Shown here piece after piece: positions 9,068 to 19,800 of a stretch of 51,179 nt of DNA; within the stretch, counting starts at the first letter, position 1; each line of letters opens with the position of its first letter. The DNA comes from Anaerobiospirillum sp. NML120448. GTDB lineage: Bacteria; Pseudomonadota; Gammaproteobacteria; Enterobacterales; Succinivibrionaceae. The stretch is from NCBI RefSeq assembly GCF_023050945.1, contig NZ_JALKIM010000021.1, positions 1-51,179 on the forward strand, in the 5' to 3' direction. The position numbers and the translations under genes are program-made. Under the pieces are notes generated by a model. The model worked only from the letters and a program-made list of their open reading frames with translations, was not told where the DNA came from and ran no database searches.

Positions 9068-10714
9068 TTACTTAGTAGGGACGTTCTTTACGTGAAGACC
9101 CTTCTTCTCTAATGATCTGTAAATAATCACTTGTTGGAAGATAGTAAAGATGTTAGAAATTAACCAGTAGACGGTTAAGCCTGCTGGGAAGGTACAGAAC
9201 ATGAAGGTAAAGACTAATGGCATTGCCATAAAGATCTTCTTCTGTAATGGATCTGTTGTAGGGGTTGGTGACATCTTCTGGATGAAGTACATAGAAATAC
9301 CATACAGAATAGGGGTCACAAAATAAGGATCATGTACTGATAAATCGTCAATCCATAAAATAAATGGTGCATGACGTAATTCAGTAGACTCCATTAAGGT
9401 CCAGTACAATGCAATAAAGATTGGCATCTGGATTAATAATGGGAAACAACCGCCTAATGGGTTAACCTTCTCATTCTTATAAAGACGCATGGTCTCTTGA
9501 CCAAGCTTTTGGCGGTCATCGCCAAAGCGCTCACGAAGCTCTTGCATTTTTGGAGCTAATAAGCGCATCTTTGCCATAGAAGTATATTGGCTCTTGGTAA
9601 GTGGGAATAATACACCACGTACAATCAAGGTTAAGATAATAATGGAGAAGCCCCAGTTACCAACAAAGCTATGGATGAACTCAAGAATCTTAAATAATGG
9701 AATGGAGATGAACCATAACCAACCATAGTCAACGGTAAGGTCGAGGTTTGGAGCTACCTTTTCCATTTCATCTTGGCTCTTAGGGCCTACCCACATTGAA
9801 GACTTAAACTCATGGCTAGAGTGAGCATCAATAGTAGTAGGCTCGGTACGAATACCGATAATAGCTTCGCTGCCATCCTTAGAGGCATTAGAGAATACTA
9901 CGTTTTGTACACCCTCAGTGTTATCACCGATCCATGCAGAAACGAAGTAGTGTTGAATCATTGCAACCCAACCACCAGTAGTTTTTACACTAATAGGTGC
10001 CTTTTCTAAAGAAAGGTCAACTAAATCCTGAAGAGTGTTCTTTTCATAGCGAGTCTCAGCAGTGGAGTATGCAGTGCCACGATAAGCACCAGCCACCATC
10101 ATAGCGCCGCCTGGTTGCTCTTGTAAGCTAGCATCAACAGTTTGCTTTAACTGACCATAGAATGCCATAGAGAGTGGCTTATCAGTATTGTTAACTACAT
10201 CGTACTTAACATCAACTACATAAGAACCACGCTTTAAGGTATAGGTCTTGGTATAGTCCACACCGTTTTGGCTAAATTGTAAAACAGCACTTACGCTATC
10301 CTCGCCTTCCTTCATCTCATAGCTGTTAGCGCTAGAGGTATAGGTAGGACGGGCTTTAGAGTCTGGGCCGTTGGCACCAATAAGGCCTGATTGAGACATA
10401 TAAACAAAGAGAGGATCATTCATTAAAAGATGGAATGGATCATCCTTGTTTAGCTCTTGCATAACCTTTAAGAGCTTAGCGTCAACTACGTCACCACCAA
10501 TAGAGGAAATAGAGAGCTTTAAGGTGTCATTACTTAAAGTAATGAGTTTACCTACAGAACCCTTAGTGCTTTCAGCAGCGGCAACTTGCTCAATTCGCTG
10601 AGCATGCATTTGAGCTTGCTGCTCCATGGTGATCTTATCTCTTTCCCAACCCCAGTAAATGAAGAGGGTTAAAGTTAAAAAGAGAATAAAAAGTATGTTT
10701 CTTTGTTGTTCCAT
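9068..10714 (-). CDS. yidC: Membrane protein insertase YidC
   Basis: YidC inserts and folds inner-membrane proteins alone or with SecYEG. The 548-residue product has an N-terminal membrane anchor (MEQQRNILFILFLTLTLF), a periplasmic beta-sandwich domain at about residues 60-330, and the conserved five-helix core near the C-terminus, with FPLTKSQYTSMAKMR and VNPLGGCFPLLIQMPIFIAL. E. coli YidC is the same length, 548 residues. The ATG at 10714 matches the family start; a GTG two codons earlier is possible. The C-terminal tail is short and basic (EKKGLHVKNVPTK). Unlike most relatives it is not directly linked to yidD but is separated from it by 948 bp containing a terminator, so it probably has its own promoter. 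Confidence 0.96.
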   Translation of the reverse strand: MEQQRNILFILFLTLTLFIYWGWERDKITMEQQAQMHAQRIEQVAAAESTKGSVGKLITLSNDTLKLSISSIGGDVVDAKLLKVMQELNKDDPFHLLMNDPLFVYMSQSGLIGANGPDSKARPTYTSSANSYEMKEGEDSVSAVLQFSQNGVDYTKTYTLKRGSYVVDVKYDVVNNTDKPLSMAFYGQLKQTVDASLQEQPGGAMMVAGAYRGTAYSTAETRYEKNTLQDLVDLSLEKAPISVKTTGGWVAMIQHYFVSAWIGDNTEGVQNVVFSNASKDGSEAIIGIRTEPTTIDAHSSHEFKSSMWVGPKSQDEMEKVAPNLDLTVDYGWLWFISIPLFKILEFIHSFVGNWGFSIIILTLIVRGVLFPLTKSQYTSMAKMRLLAPKMQELRERFGDDRQKLGQETMRLYKNEKVNPLGGCFPLLIQMPIFIALYWTLMESTELRHAPFILWIDDLSVHDPYFVTPILYGISMYFIQKMSPTPTTDPLQKKIFMAMPLVFTFMFCTFPAGLTVYWLISNIFTIFQQVIIYRSLEKKGLHVKNVPTK

Positions 10715-11376
10715 AATCACGCCGCGAGAGGACAGTCGAAGTAAATCGAATGGGATTCGCAGCCTCCTCCTTTCTAAATTCGGTTAGATAAGTTTTGCTT
10801 GGTAAGAAGTTTGAGCTTCTTAATATGTCACACCGTCTTTAGTTACCACTAGAACACCATCAACTAAAACAAAAAATTGTTTTGATGACAGAATTAGTTG
10901 TAAAAAAGACAGTTTTTCTTGAGCATTACTAAACCAATAGCTTTAGTAACTCTCAAGGCAATAATAGGTGGCGAACGTCGTTTTTAACTTCAAAAAGTTC
11001 AAACTAAGGCTAACTTAGGTGATCTTAGTAATAAAGATCTTTTCAGTAGCCGTAAACAAATCACCAAAATTTATCAAAGATGGCTGCCATCCATTAGGAA
11101 AGGAAACAGCTCATTATATTTGCACATGCTAAATCAAAGTCAGGTCTTAAGTAGCCTAAGATAAAACTTAATAAGCTCAGTACCATAAGTTATATAAGAT
11201 AGGTTTAAGTTCAGTTCCAGCAATTTAAATTAGCTTAAGTACGCTAAATTCCATTTAGGTACAGTTCCTAAAATAAATGCCGCATAAGTACTAAAACTCT
11301 TTTAACTTACGCTTAAGAGACTTATTTATTGCTCTAAATATAGAACTTAAGGTTAACCTTGTTTAGACAGCAAATA
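10715..11376. other. Unusually long yidD-yidC spacer, yidC-proximal part
   Basis: No gene is seen. A notable imperfect hairpin is CTTGAGCATTACTAAA (near 10918) with TTTAGTAACTCTCAAG. The interval would include the yidC promoter and leader on the minus strand, but I cannot point to a clear -35/-10 pair. Confidence 0.5.
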
Positions 11377-11396
11377 AAAAAAGGTGCCTACCTTGC
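11376..11396 (-). terminator. Intrinsic terminator for rpmH-rnpA-yidD or a small RNA
   Basis: On the minus strand AAGGT, loop AGGC, ACCTT is followed by a T run, preceded by a second small stem CTTGCC-AAGGCAAG. It shows that the ribonuclease P protein operon need not read into yidC. Confidence 0.6.
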
Positions 11397-11536
11397 CTTG
11401 GCAAGATGTTAATGCAACTTTTTGTATTAGTGACTAATACCATTGCCCCAAACTAAGCTATTTTACTGTTTACAAAGCCTGATAGCACCTATAAGGATAA
11501 GTAGTTGCTAGTAGGTTTTGCGTGCCAGAAAAAGTG
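11377..11536 (-). ncRNA. Candidate structured small RNA between yidD and yidC
   Basis: On the minus strand a perfect TATAAT (11548-11543) lies at the left-reading end of a ~160-nt interval that closes with AAGGT-AGGC-ACCTT plus seven T (about 11376-11396). Inside are GTATTAGT-C-ACTAATAC, a perfect 8-bp hairpin nested in GCAA...TTGC, and a possible long-range AGGTGC...GCACCT pairing. It does not look like 4.5S, 6S or tmRNA. The -35 is poor (A-rich), so the same structures could instead be the 3' untranslated end of the rpmH-rnpA-yidD transcript. Inference only. Confidence 0.3.
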
Positions 11537-11662
11537 CCGTCTATTATACCTGAGCATTGTCTGCGTTTTTTCATTTTGCACTCTACTTTTAACGATAAAG
11601 ATCACATATCTTTGGTTAGTAGAGGAAAAAGAACAGGCATACACTTACTACAAAGTAAAGAC

Positions 11663-11953
11663 TTACTTTGGTAAGTTTTGATCAGACGTTACATCCTTTA
11701 AGGATTGGTTGTTTTCGCTATTGTCTTGGGAAACTTTGTTAAGGTGGCTATCAAAGTCAGACTTTTTAGGTACTGGATCAATACCACCTTCGTTTAAGGG
11801 ATGGCATCGACTAATACGTTTTGTGCCGAGCCACATGCCCTTAACAAGACCCCATTCTTGAATGGCCTCTAAGGTATATTGCGAGCAGCTTGGATAAAAA
11901 CGACAATGCTGACCTAATAATGGACTTAGAAGTTTTTGGTAGGTGCGGATCAT
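11663..11953 (-). CDS. yidD: Membrane protein insertion efficiency factor YidD
   Basis: YidD is a small membrane-associated protein assisting YidC-dependent insertion. The 96-residue product begins [31 protein letters not shown], containing the conserved cysteine-bearing YPSCSQY segment, then [17 protein letters not shown], the family's C-terminal signature. The Lys/Asn/Ser-rich tail after that is a short extension. The ATG overlaps the rnpA stop as TAATG, implying translational coupling; a longer version starting 42 bp upstream would overlap rnpA by 43 bp and lacks family support. Confidence 0.93.
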   Translation of the reverse strand: MIRTYQKLLSPLLGQHCRFYPSCSQYTLEAIQEWGLVKGMWLGTKRISRCHPLNEGGIDPVPKKSDFDSHLNKVSQDNSENNQSLKDVTSDQNLPK

Positions 11954-12318
11954 TAAGATCGCCGATTGCCCAACTGGCGAGAGATTTGAGCCCATAGCCT
12001 ATCTAAAGTTGAACTAATATCGTGATTACTAATGTCACCAATACCTGGTCGAGCTAAAAAGACCAGATCTACATTAGGAAGGGAATCTTGGGAGAGCCTA
12101 AAAGATTCTCTAACTAAGCGCTTGACGCGATTACGCCAAACAGCACGTTTTAAGACCTTTTTAGGCACAATTAGCCCGAGACGTGGGGTGTCGGACTCAT
12201 TCTTGCAAGCAAGAATAAGTATACCTTTAGCACCAACACGCACGGGCTTTTTAAATACCTGGTTATATTCCTCGCTAGTAAGAAGTCTTAACTTGCGAGG
12301 AAATGATAAATTAGGCAT
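11953..12318 (-). CDS. rnpA: Ribonuclease P protein component
   Basis: The basic protein subunit of RNase P, which helps the catalytic RNA remove tRNA 5' leaders. It has 121 residues, the usual size, with a start [22 protein letters not shown] and the hallmark RNR motif [16 protein letters not shown]. It lies 10 bp after rpmH and its stop overlaps the yidD start, the classical rpmH-rnpA-yidD operon. The RNA subunit gene is not seen here. Confidence 0.96.
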   Translation of the reverse strand: MPNLSFPRKLRLLTSEEYNQVFKKPVRVGAKGILILACKNESDTPRLGLIVPKKVLKRAVWRNRVKRLVRESFRLSQDSLPNVDLVFLARPGIGDISNHDISSTLDRLWAQISRQLGNRRS

Positions 12319-12328
12319 TTATTTCAAA

Positions 12329-12463
12329 TTAAACGCTTAAACGCTTGCGGCCCTTAGCACGACGACGTGAAAGAACCTTACGGCCATCAGCAGTGCGCAT
12401 ACGCTTACGGAAACCATGGGTGCGCTTACGCTTTAAAACGTTTGGCTGAAAAGTACGCTTCAT
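12329..12463 (-). CDS. rpmH: Ribosomal protein L34
   Basis: A 44-codon gene reading [20 protein letters not shown] at the start and ending in GRKRLSV. It is the highly basic L34 protein of the large ribosomal subunit, and its length and sequence are typical. It is first in the rnpA-yidD operon and divergent from dnaA, the standard gammaproteobacterial origin arrangement. GGAGA lies 8-9 nt upstream of the ATG. Confidence 0.97.
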   Translation of the reverse strand: MKRTFQPNVLKRKRTHGFRKRMRTADGRKVLSRRRAKGRKRLSV

Positions 12464-13803
12464 TTAACTATTTCTCCAAAGGATGGCATAGTCTCGTGTA
12501 AAGACATGCCTTATATAAGGTGTGCAACCCAAGCGCAGAACACCTAAATATAAGCTTAAGCACATCAGTTAACTGATTACCACTAAAAGCGTCGGTGAAG
12601 AGGCTTGGCACTGGATGCTTAACAGCATTCAGCTAAGTTCATAGTGTGTCTAGTGATAGAGTTTCTATTACTAGACACAGTCAAGGATCAGTAAATATAC
12701 CTTAGTTAGTTAATCTACTGATCCTTGAGAAAAATCTGGAGTAGGTTTGAGGCAACACCTACTAACAGTAGGGGCCAAACTTACTGAAATGCACATTTTA
12801 CAGTGTTGCAAGTCACAAAATCAAGGTTTTTAACTTATTATTTAATTATATTTGTTAGCTTTTGATTATTAGGTGCACACATATGGCTGATCAGTAATTA
12901 TTAACTTACTTTAATAAGTTATTTAATAAAAGATAGTTAAAACACTCTCTTTGCCTTCAATCTATCAAAGCTAAAAAGTCCTATTTTCCCTATAAACTCG
13001 ATCAGTATCTGAGTTAAATTTGCCATCAATAGAAATTTTGTGCCAAGTTTACGCCAGAAAACAAGATAAATAACAAGAATCAGTAAAAATCAGCATCTGA
13101 GAGTAAAATTTTTGATCTCTTATTGTTAAAAAAATGCTAAAATGGGGCACTTTAATCGTAAAGCTAAAACTTTCATTATTTTGGTTAATGAATGACTTTT
13201 AGTTTCATAACTTTTGATCTTTAAATAGATCCTCTTCTTTGCTGATGTTAAAGGAAAGCTAGCTCTTTTCTGTAGCTCGTTGAAATTAAGATAACGCGTT
13301 ATTAAAAAATATCAGTGTCTAATACAACACAACCTACCAGAGAGTTGTCTAACAGACAAAATGGCTCTTTGGAGAAAATAAGGCATCAAAAGATAGTTCA
13401 ATCAGGAGTTACTTGTAGCTTTTGATCTTTTGCGCCCTAAAAAAAGTGATTTAGGCTGTGTTTTTTAGCAAAAAAGAGGTTCGAATTTAAGATAAAATAA
13501 AGGCTGGTGAACAATTTAGTATTTTTAGATACAAATTGATTAAAGTGGCCTTGATTTAAAGATTTTAAGGAGCTTTTGTTTAGTGCAAAAGCGCTAGGTA
13601 GCATCACTAATTAATTTAGTGGTGTTTTGAGTGGAATCCTAAAGTAGATTATTAAGTCTTACTTTATTTTTTCCTCATGGTTTACGAATAAAGATTCCCG
13701 AGCTAACGCTTCTACTTCAAAAACAGCACTTTGGTGCTCATTGTGCTTTTTTTCAAGTAGGTGGCGGGGGTGATATTCTGTTGCCATCAGGTAAAGGATT
13801 TGG
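12464..13803. other. rpmH-dnaA divergent spacer (conventional oriC position)
   Basis: This 1.34-kb gene-free interval should hold the rpmH and dnaA promoters. Two strong consecutive hairpins lie at 12646-12678 (GTGTCTAGTGATAG with CTATTACTAGACAC, one mismatch) and 12681-12728 (TCAAGGATCAGTA with TACTGATCCTTGA, perfect), followed by a weaker GTAGGT...ACCTAC stem. They would fall in the rpmH leader on the minus strand. AT-rich stretches at 12820-12950 and 13080-13150 could unwind easily. I found no TTATCCACA box and no CCCACA word like those downstream of gyrB. This is where oriC would be expected, but the sequence does not show it. Confidence 0.5.
12646..12728. repeat. Two adjacent strong hairpins upstream of rpmH
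   Basis: Stems of 14 bp (one mismatch, loop of 5) and 13 bp (perfect, loop of 22) separated by 2 bp. No T run follows on either strand, so they are not simple terminators. They may act in the rpmH leader or in the origin. Confidence 0.65.
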
Positions 13804-16800
13804 ATGCTATCATGGCAAGTCTGGCGACACGCCATTTTGCGTGTAGCCGCTGCTACTGAAGAGTCTTTAGAAGCGCAAATTATCAAACTATTCTTTACTC
13901 AAGTAGGAATGGTATTTGATAAAGACCTTAATAAGGTACGCTTTGTTTGCCCTAGTGAATACGTCTATAAGTCTTTTAGTCCTTATAGCATGCGTTTTTA
14001 CTATGAGCTAAAGAACCTTTTGGGCACAAATGATCTTGGTTTTTCTTTGGAGGTAGTTTCCTCCAGAGAGTTTTTGCTATTGCAAGAAAATGGCACTATT
14101 CCAAGTCAAGAGACCTTGAGTTCTATTAGCTTAGAACAAGCACCTGATGAGGTTGTAGGGGATTCAGTATTCCCTACTACGGCTTGTATTGCACTCGAAA
14201 ATAGCTCAAATAATGAAAGCTTAACCATGGGAACTGAGTCATCAGTGGCCCACGATGACGCTCGCCCAAAAAATAAGCCAAAGACCAAGGCCTCAAGCGT
14301 AGTTAAGCCTACTAGCACTCCAAAGTCTCAAAAGACCACCAAGACTACAAAGACCAAAAAGAAAGACACTACCTGTGTTAAGAATAGTGCATCTTTAGAG
14401 TCTAATAATGTCTCCACTCAAGACGTTGGTGCTAAAGAGTTAAATACTCCAGACTTTACTCGTCTCTTTAATATCAAGCCAAAATCAAGAGCCTTATTCT
14501 CCACTCCAGAAGGATCAATATTATTTGATCCAAGCGCTAAAGATACAAAAACTGGAGAGGCTGCAGAGCTTTTTAAGAAATATCACAACTCTACAATCTT
14601 TACTAGCAAGGCCAAGTTTGAAGCCCAAGCTAAGTTATTACAAGAGCGATCTTATCAGGAACAAAAAGCAGAGGTTCTTGAGGATAGAGTATGCGAGCAA
14701 TCTCAGTTTAAACAAAGCACTAAAGCTGGTAATCAAACCTCTTTAAAGACAAGTAGAGCCTTAGATAATAAGGCTTTTGGCGTTTCTAGCTATGGTAGCA
14801 ACAATACTCAAGCATCAAGCGCCACATCTGCTCAAGAAGGTGCTAGCTATTTCAATACTTTTAATGCCAATGGTGGCTTTAAAAAAGGTGCTTTAAACAC
14901 TCCAAGTGTTGAGGATGACAAGCAGGATAAAAAAACTAAGTCACGTACTAAAGTTAGCAAACTTAGTAAAGAGCAAGCTAAGTTAGCTGCCAGTTACTTT
15001 GATTTTTATATTAAGTCTTGTAAGGACTGCCTAAAGAAAAGCAAAACATATGGCGTAGTTATGGATAAACTTAAACCAGTTTATCCACCTGAGAATCTTA
15101 GTGATAACTCTAAAGGCAAGGCAAAATATGGTGAGTGGGTCAATAAGTCTCGCATGCCTCTTGATCCTTTTGGCCGTCCTATCTCATTGTATGAGTTAGC
15201 CGCTCGTAATATGTGCATGGCTGAGGTCATTAATAATAGTGAGCTCCGTTACAATAAAATTAGTGAATTACCTATCACTGATTTTACTAATGGCAGACAT
15301 AGAGTTATTACTGACAACATGTCAATTTATGAGCTCTGTTTGTTAGCTACTGATTTGTCTTATTTATCAGGCATTCCTTTAAACCGTTTGTTTGTTTCTG
15401 GTAAAAGAGATGATGTATTGCGTTACATCAATCAGTTCCGCTTTACCGATGACAAGATCCATCCTTTTGTGCCTGAGAGTAGGTTTAATACAGGCTTTAA
15501 ATATGGCATCAGCGATTTAATGCTGGCTCGTGCCAAGAAAGATCCTGCTATTTTGCCTTATGTTTTAGAAAAGCTTGACTATAGCAAAATCAATTACAAG
15601 CTTGATCATCAAGATAGTCTTGGCCTTAATCTGCCTCAAAGACCAGATGAGAAGAGTCTATTGCTTAAGCTTAAGCCACATCATTTATTGGACAGTGAGT
15701 TCTTTAGTGAGAACTCAGAGCTTGTTGATAATACAGAAGTTATTAATGTAGATATGAACAAGCTTTCCGCTTTGGCTGCTCAAAATGAAGCTAAATTAGC
15801 AGAGATCTATCGTCAAGCTTTAATCAAGGTTAAAAATTCTAAGCCTGAAAAGAGCGTTGTATATCACATACCTCGTTATTACGAGATTATTCCATTAGAA
15901 ACTTTGGAACGTTATTCTTTTAGCTTTTTAAAAGATAAAAGCAATTATGAGTTAAAGAGATTAACTCTTTATCCTAAGTTAAAAAATGGAAAAGTTGATT
16001 ACTCTCATCCTATAGAGTGCGTTCAGATTCTGCCTCCTGCTGGTGTCTCTTTGACTACTTATAAGCAATCTATGCAGTCTGCTTTAGATTTTCTAAAGGA
16101 CAATGCGTCTGCTAAATTCATGGAGCGCTTAGATCGTAATCTTGAGAAAAATAAAGAGTTCAAGCAGGAAAAAGCTGCTAAAGCCAAAGCTAAGCAGAAT
16201 AAGCTCAAGTTAAAGGCTCAAGATGATCTTAAGCTTGATACTAGTGCTATTAGTAATGACGCAACAGTAAAACCAGTAAAGCAAACTGAGTTTACTGTTG
16301 TTGAGCAAGATATTAGCTCTAATATTAGTGCTAAGGCAGAAACTTGCACTCATAGCAATGAGTTTAAGGTAGTTGAACCTGAGGTTGCACCAAAGACCGC
16401 TAAAGATCCATTACCTGAGTCACAGCCAAGCTCCAAGAGCAATAATTATCTTGAAAAAGATGAGAGTAAGGCTCTTGATCGCATCCATATGCCTGATTTT
16501 GCCTGTGCTGTTAATGGTGTGGTCAATGATCCTTGGCTTAAACCAGGCCAAGTGGCTATGGCTAATCCTTGGGAACAGGCTGGAGCTACATCTAAAGCAC
16601 TTTTAGAGCGCTTTAATAATCGCAATCTTGCCTCTAGTCAAAACAATGATAATGCTACTTGCAACAGCAAGTCGGCAGGAAATGACTCGTCTCGTAAGAT
16701 TAGGGTTTATAGACCTAATGACTCTTTATTTAGCGTTAATAATAAACATCATCTTGAGATCCCTGTAGAGCAAGGTAGCGCTAAGGCTTTAGCCATGATC

Positions 16801-19800
16801 TATGCTCAAAAAGCTCAAGAGGATGCTCAAAACGGCGATAAGACTGGCTATCCATATAACTATGGTAAAAACTTACCTCCAGCTACTGAGGTGGTTGATA
16901 ACAATAAGCCTCAGGAAAATGGTGTCGAGTTTACAGATTTTATTCCTAATAACGCAGATAAGATTAAGAGTAAAGCTGCCAATAGTCATAACACTACTGT
17001 AGCAAGTAAGCCTCGTAGTAAGCCACGATTACCATATCATGAGCTCATGCCTATTATTGTAGACGGCATGATCTTGGATATTAATGACAAGGCTATTTAT
17101 GAAGGACACTTGGACAGTGACTACGCTAAAGAAACTATTGCTGCTCGTAGCCATAGCCATGATCCATGGAAGGCTCCTTTATCTTTAACTAATGCAGACG
17201 GTTCTGTAGTTCCTTTACCTAAAGAGAAACAACAGTCTCAAGAGTTGGGTGTTCGTCGTCAGGCTTTTGAAAACAAGCCTGGTGCGCTCAGTCATGTCTT
17301 AAATAATGGTGAGCAAGTAAGATCTGTCCATAACAATATTCCTGCTGCCAATGAGATCTACTATAACGAGTATGATCCAGAACTAGCTTATGCTGCTAAG
17401 ACCTATACCTCCCCTGCACTTAATGTAGGTTCAGGAGATCATGGGGTACTTACCTTATTTGGTAAGGATGCATGTGACTATTTAGCTTATCAGGCAAAGC
17501 ATCAAAAAGAACAGCAACAACTTATAGAGGAAGCTTTTGATAAAGGCATTTCTCCATATGATATTTATGATCGCCCAGAAACTATTGCTAGCAAGTTAGA
17601 GTTTATTCGTGCTCAAAACAAGCTAGAGGCTCAAAAAGAACAGCAAGCTGCTCAACAGAAACAGCAAGCTGCTCTAAAGGCACAACAGGATTCCCAAAAG
17701 GATCAAGTAGCTACCAAAAATGAACAGCAAGCTGTTCAAAATAGAGTAGTTGATTACGATGCGCTTAAGGCTCAAGAGCTAAAAGTATCTGTAATTAGCT
17801 TCCATGATGGCTTAGGTGATAATGATGAGCTTAATCCTTTATGGGATGCTACTCCTCATATTCCTAAGTTCTCGTCCTCATCTCCTAAGAGAATTTATAT
17901 TGATGACTTTAATAGCATTGATACCCGCTCTTTAGACGAGCGCTTAGATGAGGAATTGTTTGGCGACTGGAGTACCAATAATAAAGCTCATAAGGTATAT
18001 CCTGAGATTTATAGCACTAATAATGGCTACTACAAAAAGCCTTGCCATGTTTTAACCGAGCAAGAGCGTCAAGAGTTCTCCAAGAGAGCTATTGAAAATA
18101 GCCGTTGGTTTAACCTTGTTCAGTCTGAATTAGAGAATTTGGACAAGGAAATTAATAGTGTTGTTTGCGCCAATAACGAGTTTACCAATCCAGCTCAAGC
18201 TCCAGCACCAGCTCAGATCCAAGCCCAGGCCATGGATCAGGCCCAAGCTCCAGCCAAAGAGCAAGCTCAGGCCCAAGAGCCAAGCTTTGTTGAGGTACAA
18301 CCTCAGGCCCCAGCTCAAGAGCAAGTTAAGGCTCAAGAGGCAAGCTTTGTTGAGATGCAGTCTCAGGCCCCAGCTCAAGGTCAAGCTCAGGCCCAAGAGC
18401 CAAGCTTTGTTGAGGTACAACCTCAAGCCCCAGCTCAAGAGCAAGTTAAGGCTCAAGAGGCAAGCTTTGTTGAAGTGCAGCCTTACGCTCAAGAGCAAGG
18501 TACAGCTATTGAGGTAGAGACTGAGAGCTATAGCGTTAGTGATATAGCTTTACAAGATTACTGTGCAGGTCAGCCTTATGAGCAATCTGTAGAGCAAACT
18601 TACACCCCAATACAAGAGCCAGTAGCTGTTTGCGAGCCATCTAATAATGTATATCCTCAACAGGATATGGCTTTATCTGAGTACTATGTAGAAGATTGCA
18701 TTTGGTATGATGAAGTAGACAGTTATTTAGATGTTCTTGCTATTTCTAGCGTACCTGCAGCTGTTGAATTTGCTGACTACATATATATTGATCGTACAGA
18801 TAATCTCCTAGAGGATGAGGTTCTTGACGATTTAATTGATTATCCTTCTGCTCTTTGCGGTCGTGGTTGGGAGTATTTTGAGGTAGAAACAAGAGTTATT
18901 AATACCTCTACACAACTCTATTACGTAGACGCTTGTAATGATGCTTACTCTAATATTGAAGGTGGCAAGCCTTGGTTTGCTGCATTTGAGAGTATGGCTC
19001 TACGTGATGAGTTCTGCCTGGCCAATGATTGCGATCCTGAGGAGTTACAGGAGTATATCTTTGAGCTTGAGCCTTCTACTTTTAACCATGATACTGCTCA
19101 TGGCTATGATGTAGACTCTAACTACTCTATGAGTGCAGATGAGATGTACCGTGAGCAGGATATGATCGATTTTGCCTTATATGATGAGTTTGACCAGTTA
19201 GAAGCTTGGGAAAATGAGTCAGTATTAGAGCAACTTGCTCTTATTAATCAGCAAAATGGTTATCAAGCTCCAATGGATATGGGTATGCCTCAAGCTATGG
19301 ATAATGGTTATCAGTCCTTTAATCCAATGCCTCAGGCTATGAGAGCACCAGCTCCAGTACCAGTACCTGAGCAAGTTAGCGCACTAGCACCTGTTAATAA
19401 TTGTGTGCCTGTGCCTACTAGTGCTGTAGCTTCAGCTCAAGCACCAGCTCCAGCGCCTGTTACTGTCTCAGCTCAAGTGCCAGTAAGAGCACCAGTTTAT
19501 GCTCCAGTACCAGAGTTTAATAACGTAGCCTATCCAATGGATATGCGTGTGCCTCAAGGCATGGATTATGGTTATCAGGCTTTAAACCCAATGCCTCAGT
19601 CTATGTCGGCTCAGGGAGTAGCACCTGCACCAGTGAGCGCACCAGAAGTGCCAGCAGCACCTGTTAATACCTGTGCTCCTGTGCCTACTAGTACTTTAGC
19701 ACCTGCTCAGACACCTAATAGAGTGCCAGTTGCTACACCAGCAACTTTTGCTGCGCCAGCACCTGCAGTTCCTGCCCAAGCTGCGCCAGTTCCTGCTGCA

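Noticed and set aside
12464-13803. Canonical oriC with DnaA boxes
   Set aside because: No TTATCCACA or one-mismatch cluster was seen by eye; a position-weight scan would be needed to be certain.
13659-13886. 75-codon minus-strand frame overlapping the dnaA start
   Set aside because: It overlaps the ribosome site and domain I of dnaA, has no family character, and there is no ribosome site of its own.
18130-18517. Open frames of ~120 codons on both strands in the dnaA repeat region
   Set aside because: They are shadows of the 120-bp in-frame repeat; low complexity keeps alternative frames open.
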